64,000 nucleotides of DNA from Sphingomonas asaccharolytica NBRC 15499. Lineage in GTDB: Bacteria; Pseudomonadota; Alphaproteobacteria; Sphingomonadales; Sphingomonadaceae. The stretch spans positions 24,423 through 88,422 of the forward strand of contig NZ_BCYU01000006.1 in assembly GCF_001598355.1 (NCBI RefSeq), given 5' to 3'. Below are positions 26,741 to 35,393 of this stretch, piece by piece. Every line of letters begins with the position of its first letter. Within the stretch, counting starts at the first letter, position 1. Under the pieces are notes generated by a model. The model was not told where the DNA came from. It worked only from the letters and a program-made list of their open reading frames with translations, and did no database searches. The position numbers and the translations under genes were made by a program.

Positions 26741-28218
26741 GCGCGCGCGTCCAGAACTTCGTCCTGCTCGGCCGCGACGCGCCTTTGTGGCTCGCGGCCA
26801 GCGTGCTCCAGGCCGCGCTCAAGCCGGCCGGCGTCGCGGTTACCGTGATCGAGCTGCCGAGCCTGCTCCATGTCAGCGACGTCTATGCGACGCTGCCCGG
26901 GATCGAGGCACTCCACACGCGACTCCGGCTGGACGAAGCCGGCCTGCTCCGCGCGAGCGGCGGCGCCTTTTCGCTCGGGCAGAATATCCGCGACATGCTC
27001 GGCGGCCACGGCCACTTCCTCAACGCTTATGGCGCCTATGGCACGCCGATCGAGGGCAACGACTTCTTCCCTTATTGGGCGAAGGCACGCGAACTTGGGC
27101 TCGACGTCGCGCTCGAGCAATTCTCGCTGACTGCCGCCGCCGCGCGCCAGGGCCGGGTGATGATCCCCGACGAAGCGAGCGAAGCCTATGGCCGCGCCGA
27201 TTACGGCTATCACCTGCCCGCCATCGCTTATGCCGCCGGGCTGAAGAATGTGGCATCGCGGATCGGCGTGGCGATGCGCACCGCCAACCATATCGCGATC
27301 GAGCGCGGCGACGACGGCGACATCGCGGCACTGGTCGCCGATGGCGAGCGCATTGCGGGCGAGCTGTTCGTCGATGTGACCGGCAGCGATGCCGCGCTGA
27401 TCGGCAAGACGCTCGGGATCGACCAGCAAAGCTGGCGTGCGCATTTTCCGGCCGACCGCGTGTTCGCGGCCCGCGCGCAACCCTTCGCGCCGATCCCGAC
27501 CTATGCCGAGCTGCGCGCCTGGCAGCCCGGCTGGGCAACGCTTTACCCGACCCAGACAGCGACCCATGTGATCCACGCCTTTTCGAGCGCGCTGACCGAA
27601 CCCGAGGACGCGCTGGCCCGGCTCGGTGCCGCGGCCGGGCTGGCGCTCGGCGATGCGGTCCTGCGGCCGTCCGATCCCGGGCGACGCGAGCAGGCCTGGG
27701 CGCATAATTGCGTCGCGATCGGCTCTGCGGCCTGCGCGCTCGACCCGATCCACAATCTCGACCTCATTGCGGTCCAGCTCGGGTTGATCACCTTACTGAC
27801 CTATTTCCCGACCGGGCAGGACGTCGCCCCGAGCCGCGACGAATATAACCGCCTGATGCGATCGTCGTTCGAGCGGCTGCGCGACTATCAGGCCGCTTTC
27901 TACGTGCTCGCGCCCTATCCCGGGCTGTTCTGGGACAGCGGGCGCGCGGCGCCACAACCGCCCGAACTCGCGCATATCGTCGCGACCTTCCGCGCGCGCG
28001 GTGAGGTGCCGCCGATGGAGGACGACAGCATCCCGACCGACAATTGGCGGGCGCTGCTGATCGGTCTGGGCGTCACGCCCGAAAGCTATCCGCCGCGGAT
28101 CGACGCGACATCGCCCGACACCGTCAAGGCGCAGTTCCGCACGATGCTCGGCTTCGTCAGGGACGCGGTGCTGCGCCAGCCGACGCATGCTCAGGCGCTG
28201 GGGACGGCCAATGGTTGA
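26737..28218 (+). CDS. Degenerate halogenase paralogue, motifs lost
   Basis: A 493-residue protein that follows the halogenase fold along its whole length but lacks the key residues. The FAD motif is replaced by LGRDAPLW (11-18), the catalytic Lys by Ser79 (AFSLGQ), and WxWxIP by a stretch reading GWATLYPT. The frame is intact, with 4- and 8-base overlaps to its neighbours, so it is maintained and not a recent pseudogene. It may be a non-catalytic partner of the upstream halogenase, a substrate-binding scaffold, or an enzyme with a new activity. Start MSARVQNFVLLG at 26737. Confidence 0.8.
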   Translation: MSARVQNFVLLGRDAPLWLAASVLQAALKPAGVAVTVIELPSLLHVSDVYATLPGIEALHTRLRLDEAGLLRASGGAFSLGQNIRDMLGGHGHFLNAYGAYGTPIEGNDFFPYWAKARELGLDVALEQFSLTAAAARQGRVMIPDEASEAYGRADYGYHLPAIAYAAGLKNVASRIGVAMRTANHIAIERGDDGDIAALVADGERIAGELFVDVTGSDAALIGKTLGIDQQSWRAHFPADRVFAARAQPFAPIPTYAELRAWQPGWATLYPTQTATHVIHAFSSALTEPEDALARLGAAAGLALGDAVLRPSDPGRREQAWAHNCVAIGSAACALDPIHNLDLIAVQLGLITLLTYFPTGQDVAPSRDEYNRLMRSSFERLRDYQAAFYVLAPYPGLFWDSGRAAPQPPELAHIVATFRARGEVPPMEDDSIPTDNWRALLIGLGVTPESYPPRIDATSPDTVKAQFRTMLGFVRDAVLRQPTHAQALGTANG

Positions 28219-29239
28219 GCTCGTCCGCCTGGCGCGCGATCCCGCCGCGCTCGACAGCCTACCGCGCGTCGAGAAACGCGGCGTGACCGGTGCGGAGGAC
28301 TTCGCCGCGATCGTCGCCGCGGGCGAACCGGTGATCGTCCAACGGCTGTTCGACACCTGGCCCGCGCTGGCGGCTGGTATGCAGGGACCAGCGACGCTCG
28401 GCGCCTATTTCCGTCGCCTCGATCGCGGCGTGCCGGTGCCCGTCATGGAAGCGCCCGCGCGACACAAGGGGCAATTCGCCTACGGCCCCGATCTGCGCGA
28501 ATTCACCTTCACCAAGCGTCAGGCGCCGCTCGGTGCCACACTAGATCGCATCGAGAGCCTGATCGGCCAGCCCAGTGCGCCGACGCTGGCGATCCAGATG
28601 CTGCGGCTCGACCAGGTGATGCCCGATTTTGTCGAGCACAACCCGATGCCGCTGCTCCCCGGGATCGGCCCGCGGCTGTGGCTGGGCGGCGCGGTGCACA
28701 CGCGCACGCACAACGATCGCGACCACAACCTCGCCTGCGTGATCGCCGGGCGGCGGCGCTTCGTGCTGTTCCCGCCCGATCAGGTGAGCAACCTGTATAT
28801 CGGCCCGCCCGACAATCCCCCGCCCTTGTCGCTGGTCGATCCCGAAGCGCCCGATGTCGCGCGCTTCCCGCGTTACGCCGACGCGATCGCCGCCGCGCGC
28901 GTCGCCTTTCTCGAGCCGGGCGAGGCGCTCTTCATGCCGCGCTATTGGTGGCACCACGTCACCTCGCTCGATCCCTACAATGCGATGGTCAATTACTGGT
29001 GGGGCGGCAGCGACGAGCCCAATGACGCCTTCCTGACCGCGCTGCTCGCGTTCCGCGATCTGCCGCAGGGCGAGCGCGATTACTGGCGCGAGATGATCGC
29101 CGCCTATGTCTTCGGCGAGCGCGGCGATGTCACGTCGCACCTCCCGCCGCTGCTCCGCGGGCCGCTCGGCTCGATGTCTCCATCCGCCCGTGCGGCGCTG
29201 CGCCAGCAGCTTCGCACCGCTTTGCTCAAATCCTCCTGA
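28211..29239 (+). CDS. JmjC-like cupin (Cupin_8) oxygenase candidate
   Basis: A 342-residue homologue of the cupin at 16053. The metal ligands are His167-x-Asp169 (THNDRDHN) and His248 (YWWHHV), followed by the shared RRRFVLFPPDQVSNLYIG strand. No signal peptide. ATG 28211 overlaps the degenerate halogenase by 8 bases. Together with the gene at 16053 this shows that the cupin-halogenase pairing occurs twice in the window, here without SapC. The substrate is unknown. Confidence 0.85.
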   Translation: MVELVRLARDPAALDSLPRVEKRGVTGAEDFAAIVAAGEPVIVQRLFDTWPALAAGMQGPATLGAYFRRLDRGVPVPVMEAPARHKGQFAYGPDLREFTFTKRQAPLGATLDRIESLIGQPSAPTLAIQMLRLDQVMPDFVEHNPMPLLPGIGPRLWLGGAVHTRTHNDRDHNLACVIAGRRRFVLFPPDQVSNLYIGPPDNPPPLSLVDPEAPDVARFPRYADAIAAARVAFLEPGEALFMPRYWWHHVTSLDPYNAMVNYWWGGSDEPNDAFLTALLAFRDLPQGERDYWREMIAAYVFGERGDVTSHLPPLLRGPLGSMSPSARAALRQQLRTALLKSS

Positions 29240-29260
29240 CTCTCCCCAAGGAAAGACCCG

Positions 29261-31282
29261 ATGATCCTTCGCTCGCTTGCCCTGATCGCCGCGCTCGGCT
29301 GGACCGCCTCGGCCGCGGCCGCCACGCGCGAATGCGCGCAATCGCCGGGCAAGGTGATCGAGGTTTGCGTGTGGGTCGACAACGGCCAGGCGCTCTACGA
29401 AGTCTCGCGCAAGGGCAATGTCGTGCTAGCGCCATCCGAGCTCGGGCTGACGTTCAAGGGCGAGACCGCGGCGCGCTACACCGCGATCGGCAATCCGCGC
29501 CGCGCTACCTCCAACACCAGCTGGGAACAGCCCTGGGGCGAAGAGCGCGTGATCCGCGACAATCACACCCAGCTGACCGTGACGCTGAGCGGCGACACCG
29601 CGCTCAACAAGGCGGTCGATGTCACCTTCCGACTGTTCGATGACGGCTTCGGCTTCCGCTACGATTATGCCGGCATCCCCGCTGGACAGGAGGTCGCGGT
29701 CACCGCAGAGCGGACGCAATTCCATACGCTCGGCGCCTATCAGGCCTGGTGGTATCAAGGCCTTGGCCAGGAACGCGACGAGTATCTCTATACCCAGACC
29801 GACGCGCGCCGCATCACCCTGGCCGAGACGCCGCTGACGATGAAGGGCGCCAACGGCCTCTACCTCTCGTTCCACGAAGCGGCGATGATCGATTTCCCGT
29901 CGATGCTGCTGCAGGGCAATGGCGAAGGCACGTTGACCGCCTGGCTGATGCCGTGGCCCGACGGCACGCTGGTGAAGAAGACCGGCGCCTTCACCACGCC
30001 GTGGCGGACGGTGCTGATCGGCGCGACGCCGGGCGCGCTGGCCGACAGCCGGATCGAGCTCAACCTCAACGAGCCGAGCAAGATCCCCGACATCCAGAAG
30101 TGGTTCACCCCCGGCAAGTTCGTCGGCGTGTGGTGGGAAATGCATCTCGACAAGACCACCTGGTCGAGCGGCATGCGGCACGGTGCCACCACCGCCAATG
30201 TCGAGCGCTATATCGACTTCGCCGCCAAATATGGGTTCAGCGGGGTGCTGGTCGAGGGCTGGAATCTGGGCTGGGATGGCGACTGGATCGCCAATGGCGA
30301 CAAGTTCAGTTTCACCAAGCCCTATCCCGATTTCGACATCGCCGCGATCACTGCCTATGCCAAGTCGAAGGGCGTCCAGCTGATCGGGCATAACGAGACC
30401 GGCGGCGGCGTGGTCAATTACGAAAACCAGCTCGACGACGCGATGAAATTCTACAGCAGCTATGGCGTGCGCTCGGTGAAGACGGGCTACGTCCGCCACG
30501 CCGGCGACATCCTCGACCGCGACGGCAAGGGCGAATGGTTCGCCGGCCAGTTCATGGTCCGCCACAATCTGCTCGTCGCCGAAACCGCCGCCAAATATCG
30601 CATCGCGATCGACGCGCACGAGCCGGTCAAGGATACGGGCCTCCGCCGTACCTGGCCCAACATGATCGCCCGCGAAGGCGCGCGCGGACAGGAATACAAC
30701 GCCTGGGGCGTGCCGACCAATCCGCCCGAGCACCTCACCATCATCCCGTTTACGCGCATGCTTGGCGGGCCGATGGATTTCACCCCCGGCATCTTCGACG
30801 TCGCGCACGGCAAGGACGACGTGACGCGGCGCGTACAGTCGACCATCGCCACGCAACTGGCCGAGTACGTCGTGCTTTACAGTCCGATCCAGATGGCCGC
30901 CGATTTGCCCGAGAATTACGAGAAGAATCTGGGCGCGTTCCAGTTCATTCGCGACGTGCCGACCGATTGGGAAGTGACGAAGACGCTGCAGTCGGAGATC
31001 GGCGATTACGTCGTCGTCGCGCGCCAGCCGCGCGGTGGGCAGGACTGGTTCCTGGGCGCGATCACCGACGAGAATGGGCGGTCGCTCAAGCAACCGCTGA
31101 CCTTCCTTGCGCCGGGCAAGAAGTATGAGGCGCAGATCTATCGCGATGGGCCGAATGCCGATTACCGGGTCAATCCGCTGGCGATCACCATCGAGAAGAA
31201 GGTGGTGACATCAAAGGATGTGCTTACGCTCGACCTGGCGCCCGGCGGCGGCACGGCGATAAGGTTTCGCTTGATCGGATAG
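29261..31282 (+). CDS. GH97 alpha-glucosidase/alpha-galactosidase-family hydrolase
   Basis: A 673-residue GH97 enzyme with signal peptide (LALIAALGWTASAAAA). The N-terminal beta-super-sandwich is followed by the barrel: FVGVWWEMHLDKTTW, VLVEGWNLGWDGDW, then GHNETGGG and IAREGARGQEYN, and a C-terminal beta sandwich. The Glu in HNETGG and the Glu in AREGARGQE match the base and acid positions of inverting SusB-type alpha-glucosidases; retaining members use an Asp nucleophile instead. I therefore favour alpha-glucosidase on maltodextrins, by inference. The ribosome site AAGGAAAG precedes ATG. It is likely the last gene of the receptor-halogenase-cupin operon. Confidence 0.9.
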   Translation: MILRSLALIAALGWTASAAAATRECAQSPGKVIEVCVWVDNGQALYEVSRKGNVVLAPSELGLTFKGETAARYTAIGNPRRATSNTSWEQPWGEERVIRDNHTQLTVTLSGDTALNKAVDVTFRLFDDGFGFRYDYAGIPAGQEVAVTAERTQFHTLGAYQAWWYQGLGQERDEYLYTQTDARRITLAETPLTMKGANGLYLSFHEAAMIDFPSMLLQGNGEGTLTAWLMPWPDGTLVKKTGAFTTPWRTVLIGATPGALADSRIELNLNEPSKIPDIQKWFTPGKFVGVWWEMHLDKTTWSSGMRHGATTANVERYIDFAAKYGFSGVLVEGWNLGWDGDWIANGDKFSFTKPYPDFDIAAITAYAKSKGVQLIGHNETGGGVVNYENQLDDAMKFYSSYGVRSVKTGYVRHAGDILDRDGKGEWFAGQFMVRHNLLVAETAAKYRIAIDAHEPVKDTGLRRTWPNMIAREGARGQEYNAWGVPTNPPEHLTIIPFTRMLGGPMDFTPGIFDVAHGKDDVTRRVQSTIATQLAEYVVLYSPIQMAADLPENYEKNLGAFQFIRDVPTDWEVTKTLQSEIGDYVVVARQPRGGQDWFLGAITDENGRSLKQPLTFLAPGKKYEAQIYRDGPNADYRVNPLAITIEKKVVTSKDVLTLDLAPGGGTAIRFRLIG

Positions 31283-31381
31283 CCGCTAGTTCCATTCCGC
31301 GGGGTGAGCGGATCAGTCGAGCTGAGCGCCAGTCAAATCGGAAGGATTCGGCTCAGATGAACTATCGTATCTCTTATGTAC

Positions 31382-31457
31382 TGGTGCCGCCTACAGGACT
31401 CGAACCTGTGACCCCCGCATTACGAATGCGATGCTCTACCAGCTGAGCTAAGGCGGC
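31382..31457 (-). tRNA. tRNA-Thr (CGT anticodon)
   Basis: The reverse strand folds into a complete cloverleaf: acceptor GCCGCCT/AGGCGGC, D arm GCTCAGCTGGTAGAGC, anticodon loop TTCGTAA, T arm with GGTTCGAGTCC, and encoded CCA. Anticodon CGT reads ACG, threonine. It is 76 bases including CCA and stands between the GH97 and GT4 genes. Confidence 0.95.
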
Positions 31458-31596
31458 CCGCGCGCGCCTTCCGGCACGGCAAGGCGGGGCGCTTATCAGG
31501 CTTGTCGGAGACTGACAAGCGCGCCGTCGCGATCGCGCCTTCCAAACCCCCTGGAAATGACGTTTTGTCTGCAGTCGATTGCGGGCAGCGCGTACA

Positions 31597-32622
31597 TCAG
31601 CCGTTGCTGACCTGTGTACGCTGCAGCACCGAGCGGTAGAGCGCGATATACTCGTCGGCCATGCGGTCGACCGAAAAACGCTCGACGGCGCGCTGCCGAA
31701 CTGTGGCGCGATCCAGTTCCCCGATACGGGCGATCGCGCGAACCGCGCCCTCCGCATCATCGACCAGAAAGCCGGTCCTATCATGCTCGATCAATTCGCT
31801 CATCGAGCCGCGCCGGGTGGCGATGACCGGCGTGCCGCACGCCATCGCCTCGACTACCGACAGGCCGAACGGTTCGTCGAAATTGATCAGGTGGAGGAGC
31901 GTCCGCGCCTTGCCGAGCGCCTGCGCCCGATCGGCGCCGCCCACTGGACCATGATATCGGATTTGGTCGTCGAGTTCGGGGGCTACCGTCGCGTCGAAAT
32001 AGGCCTGGTCCTGGACGATGCCGTAGATGTCGAGGTGATGGCCGCTACTGCGCGCCGCGGCGATCGCCTCCTTCGCGCCCTTGTCGGGATGGATGCGGCC
32101 GAAGAATAACAGGCCGTCGCCGCCGTCCCGCTCGAACGGGAATTCGTCCAGCGCGATGCCGTGATGGATGGTGGCGGCGTAACGCAGCGACGGGTGCCGA
32201 TCGGCCTCACTGATCGCGACGTAGTGAATGCGATCCTGGAATGGCTGATACATCGGCAGGATGCGCTCGGACGAAAAGCCGTGGATCGTCGTCACCATCG
32301 GCGTGTGCACCAGCGGCGCGAAGGCATGCGCCGGGAAATCCGCCTGATTGTGGATCAGGTCGAAGCGATCGGCCTGCGCGAACAAATGCGAGAGGTGGCG
32401 ATATTCCCACACCTTGGCGTCGATCGTCGGGTCCTCCGAATAAGGCGCCGGGACGACGCCGTCGAGTTTGGCCGAGGTGATGCTGTCCAAAGTCGCGAAC
32501 AGCGTGACGTCGACCCCTCGCGCGACCAGGGCCTCGGTCAACAGGCTGGTCACCAGCTCCCATGGTCCGTAGTGCCGCGGCGGGGTACGCCAGGCGATCG
32601 GTGCCAGCATCGCGATCTTCAT
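31597..32622 (-). CDS. GT4-family glycosyltransferase
   Basis: A 341-residue glycosyltransferase of the GT-B fold, family 4. It begins MKIAMLAPIAWRTPPRHYGP (N-terminal acceptor domain with the glycine-rich loop), has TTIHGFSSERILPMY, and in the donor domain LLFFGRIHPDKGAKEAI and the E-x7-E region EPFGLSVVEAMACGTPVIATRRGS. ATG 32622 overlaps the GH13 stop by 4 bases (ATGA), so both are one operon. Donor and acceptor cannot be told. Pairing with an alpha-glucosidase hints at storage-sugar or glucoside synthesis, but that is speculative. Confidence 0.88.
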   Translation of the reverse strand: MKIAMLAPIAWRTPPRHYGPWELVTSLLTEALVARGVDVTLFATLDSITSAKLDGVVPAPYSEDPTIDAKVWEYRHLSHLFAQADRFDLIHNQADFPAHAFAPLVHTPMVTTIHGFSSERILPMYQPFQDRIHYVAISEADRHPSLRYAATIHHGIALDEFPFERDGGDGLLFFGRIHPDKGAKEAIAAARSSGHHLDIYGIVQDQAYFDATVAPELDDQIRYHGPVGGADRAQALGKARTLLHLINFDEPFGLSVVEAMACGTPVIATRRGSMSELIEHDRTGFLVDDAEGAVRAIARIGELDRATVRQRAVERFSVDRMADEYIALYRSVLQRTQVSNG

Positions 32623-34217
32623 GATACGTCCGGGCCATTCAGGCGGAAGGCGATGGCTTCGTTCGGGCGCAGCATGTCGCCCAGGCTTTCGCGCGGGTGG
32701 GTGCCGACCAGCAACTGCGCGGCGGGGTCGAAGTCGAAGGGCAATTTGATCGCGTTGGCGGCGAGGTTGAGCGCCACTCGCACGCGCTCGCAATCGTCGA
32801 ACCGGTCATAGACCAGCAGATCGCCGTCCGCCGCGACCAGCTCGAACGCGCCGAGCGCCAGTGCCGACGACTCCCGCCGGCAGCGCAGCAGCTGACGATA
32901 AAGCGACAGCATCGATCCGCTATCCTGCTGCTGGGTCTGAACGTTGCGGAGCGGCCAGTCGTCGTTGAGCGGCAGCCAGGGCTCGGCAGTACTGAACCCG
33001 GCATTGGCCGAGCTGTCCCACGGCATCGGCGTGCGCGAGCGGTCGCGACCGAGGCCCATGCCGGGCTGTCTCAGGTCCTGGGGATCGCGGATGCGGTCCG
33101 GCGGGATTGTCACTTTGCCGATCCCGAGCTCGTCGCCCTGGTACAGAGTCGGCGTGCCGCGCAGTGTCAGCAGCAGCATTGCCGCGACGCGTGCCTGTGC
33201 CTCGCCCAGCCGCGCGGCGATGCGCGGGGCGTCATGGCTGCCGATCACCCAGTTCGGCCAAGCTCCGTCGGGCAAGGCGGCTTCATAGGCGCTGATCATC
33301 GCGGCGAGCGACTGCGCGTGCCATGGCGCATCGAGCAGCTGGAAATTAAACGGCAGGTGCACTCCCGGCGCGCCGCGGCCGTAATAATGCATCAGTGTCT
33401 CGACCGGCAGGCAAATCTCGCCGACCAGCAGGCGGTCGCCATAACTGTCCGCCAGCGCGCGGAATGCCGCGGCGATGTCATGGACCTCGGGCTGGTTGGT
33501 CGAATGGATCTGCAGCAGCTTGAGCTTCTCGCCCAGCTCGGCGCGGTATTGCGGGTTGAGCGGATTGTCGGGAAGACCTTCCGCCTTGACCATGTGCCAC
33601 AGCACGTCGATCCGGAATCCGTCGACCCCGCGCTCCAACCAGAAGCGCAGCACGTCGGTCATCGCCTCGCGCACGGCAGGGTTGCGCCAGTTGAGGTCGG
33701 GCTGCTCTTTCAGGAAAGCGTGCAGATAATATTGCCCGGTCGCCTCGTCCCATTGCCAGGCCGAGCCGCCCATGTCGCTGATCCAGTTGTTGGGCGGGCC
33801 GCCGCCCGGCGCCGGATCGCGCCAGATGTACCAGTCGCGCTTGGGGTTGTCTCGCGACCGCCGGCTCTCGAGGAACCAGGGATGCTGGTCGGAACTGTGA
33901 TTGGGGACGAAATCGAGCAACAGCCGGAGGCCGCGCGCATGCGCTGCCGTCAGCAGCCGGTCGAAATCGTCCAGCGTCCCGAACAAGGGATCGACGCCGC
34001 AATAGTCGGCGACGTCATAGCCGAAATCGATCATCGGCGATGGGAAGATCGGCGACAGCCAGATCGCCTCGACGCCGAGCGCGGCTATATAATCGAGCCG
34101 CTGCTCGATCCCGCGCAGATCGCCGACCCCGTCGCCGTCGCTGTCCTGGAACGAGCGTGGATAGACTTGATAGATGACGCCGCTTTCCCACCAGGGCGCT
34201 TTCCTGGTCGATGTCAC
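32619..34217 (-). CDS. GH13 alpha-glucosidase
   Basis: A 532-residue cytoplasmic-looking GH13 enzyme (no signal peptide) of the oligo-1,6-glucosidase/alpha-glucosidase type. The conserved regions are LLLDFVPNHSSDQHPWF (region I), GVDGFRIDVLW with the nucleophile Asp (region II), RLLVGEICLP with the acid Glu (region III) and VIGSHDAPR (region IV, where NHD is SHD). The start is GTG 34217, only four bases after the stop of a 26-codon ORF with a far better ribosome site, so translation may be coupled. It would hydrolyse imported maltose/maltodextrin to glucose. Confidence 0.92.
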   Translation of the reverse strand: MTSTRKAPWWESGVIYQVYPRSFQDSDGDGVGDLRGIEQRLDYIAALGVEAIWLSPIFPSPMIDFGYDVADYCGVDPLFGTLDDFDRLLTAAHARGLRLLLDFVPNHSSDQHPWFLESRRSRDNPKRDWYIWRDPAPGGGPPNNWISDMGGSAWQWDEATGQYYLHAFLKEQPDLNWRNPAVREAMTDVLRFWLERGVDGFRIDVLWHMVKAEGLPDNPLNPQYRAELGEKLKLLQIHSTNQPEVHDIAAAFRALADSYGDRLLVGEICLPVETLMHYYGRGAPGVHLPFNFQLLDAPWHAQSLAAMISAYEAALPDGAWPNWVIGSHDAPRIAARLGEAQARVAAMLLLTLRGTPTLYQGDELGIGKVTIPPDRIRDPQDLRQPGMGLGRDRSRTPMPWDSSANAGFSTAEPWLPLNDDWPLRNVQTQQQDSGSMLSLYRQLLRCRRESSALALGAFELVAADGDLLVYDRFDDCERVRVALNLAANAIKLPFDFDPAAQLLVGTHPRESLGDMLRPNEAIAFRLNGPDVS

Positions 34218-34221
34218 TTCG

Positions 34222-34302
34222 TCACGCCTTTTCAGCGCCTCTGGAAAGCGGCTGGACGTCGCCCAGCGTCGATAGTGCCTGGACCTGACGCTGAATGATC
34301 AT
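34222..34302 (-). CDS. Possible 26-residue upstream ORF of the GH13 gene
   Basis: AAGGAG stands seven bases before ATG 34302, the best ribosome site in the area. The ORF starts MIIQRQVQALSTLG and stops four bases before the GTG of the alpha-glucosidase. It has no known family. It could be a coupling ORF, a small protein, or chance. Confidence 0.35.
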   Translation of the reverse strand: MIIQRQVQALSTLGDVQPLSRGAEKA

Positions 34303-34388
34303 GATCTACTCCTTGGGATCGGGCTAAAAGCTCGAAACTGGCTGCGTGGTTCCGGAAAAGACTCGTTGGTCATCGAGATGGGTCGATC

Positions 34389-35282
34389 TCACCGCAAATT
34401 TTCGGCAAGAAAGTCGACAAAGACCCGTATCCGCGCCGGGGTGCTGACGCCGCCCACGAACACGGCGTGGATCTGCTCGACATCGCCGGGGTTGAATTCC
34501 TCCAGGATGGGGACGAGTTGGCCGCTGGCGATCTCCTGCGCGACACTGAAGGCGCCTACCCGGGCGATGCCGATGCCGATCGCGGCGAGCTGCCCCAGCG
34601 TCTCGCCATTATTCGCTTCGATATTGCCTTTGACGCATAGCGAGAAATCGCTCCCGTCGCGGCGGAATGGCCAGATCGGCTCGGCGCGCCGGAAGTTGAA
34701 GTTGAGGCAATTATGCTCGTGCAGGTCTTCGGGCTCGCGCGGCGTGCCATGGTTGGCGAGATAGTCGGGCGATGCGACGATGATCCGACGGGTTTCGCCG
34801 AGCTTGCGCGCCGTGAGCGTGCTGTCGGGCAGGGGGCCGAAGCGTATCGCGACATCGGCCTGTCCGGCAGCGACATCCACCAGCGTGTCGGTCAGCGCGA
34901 TGTCGACCAGAATATGCGGATAGCAGGCGGCAAACTCGCCCAATAGCGGCACCACGCAAAGCCGACCATGGGCGAGCGCTGCGCTGACGCTCAGGCGGCC
35001 GCGCGGCGCGCCTTGGTCGGCGATCTGCTGCTCGGCATCGTCGAGGTCGGCGAGGATGCGGCGCGCCGCCTGGAGATAGGATTGGCCTTCCGCGGTCAGT
35101 GCGAGTGTGCGGGTCGAGCGCAGGAGCAGGCGTATGCCTAGCCGCGCCTCGATCCGGTCGATCGCGCGGGCGACCGCCGAAGGACTGAGGTCGAGGAGGC
35201 GGCCTGCCGCCGAAAAACTGCCATTGTCGACCACCGCCATGAACAGCGCCATTTCGCGCGCCCGATCGGTTCCGCTTGCCAT
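34389..35282 (-). CDS. LysR-family regulator
   Basis: A 297-residue LysR protein. The winged HTH is MALFMAVVDNGSFSAAGRLL through ARAIDRIEARLGIRLLLRST, and the substrate-binding domain is of the CrgA/DsdA-like single-gene-next-door group. ATG 35282 (MASGTDRAREMALF) is chosen; the frame is open 22 codons further. It is divergent from an aldo/keto reductase 111 bases away, the usual arrangement for a LysR activator of its neighbour. The effector is unknown. Confidence 0.9.
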   Translation of the reverse strand: MASGTDRAREMALFMAVVDNGSFSAAGRLLDLSPSAVARAIDRIEARLGIRLLLRSTRTLALTAEGQSYLQAARRILADLDDAEQQIADQGAPRGRLSVSAALAHGRLCVVPLLGEFAACYPHILVDIALTDTLVDVAAGQADVAIRFGPLPDSTLTARKLGETRRIIVASPDYLANHGTPREPEDLHEHNCLNFNFRRAEPIWPFRRDGSDFSLCVKGNIEANNGETLGQLAAIGIGIARVGAFSVAQEIASGQLVPILEEFNPGDVEQIHAVFVGGVSTPARIRVFVDFLAENLR

Positions 35283-35393
35283 CTTTGCATCCACCGCAAC
35301 AATCTTTCGCGTTGGCTGCGGGTACACGCATGAGTTTCCTGCGTCCATCTATGCGTCGAACGAACAGTCTAACGAACAAGGGATGAGCTGGTG

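Noticed and set aside
31382..31457. tRNA-Thr as the integration site of a mobile island
   Set aside because: There is no integrase and no repeated tRNA 3' end in the window; the neighbours have ordinary composition.
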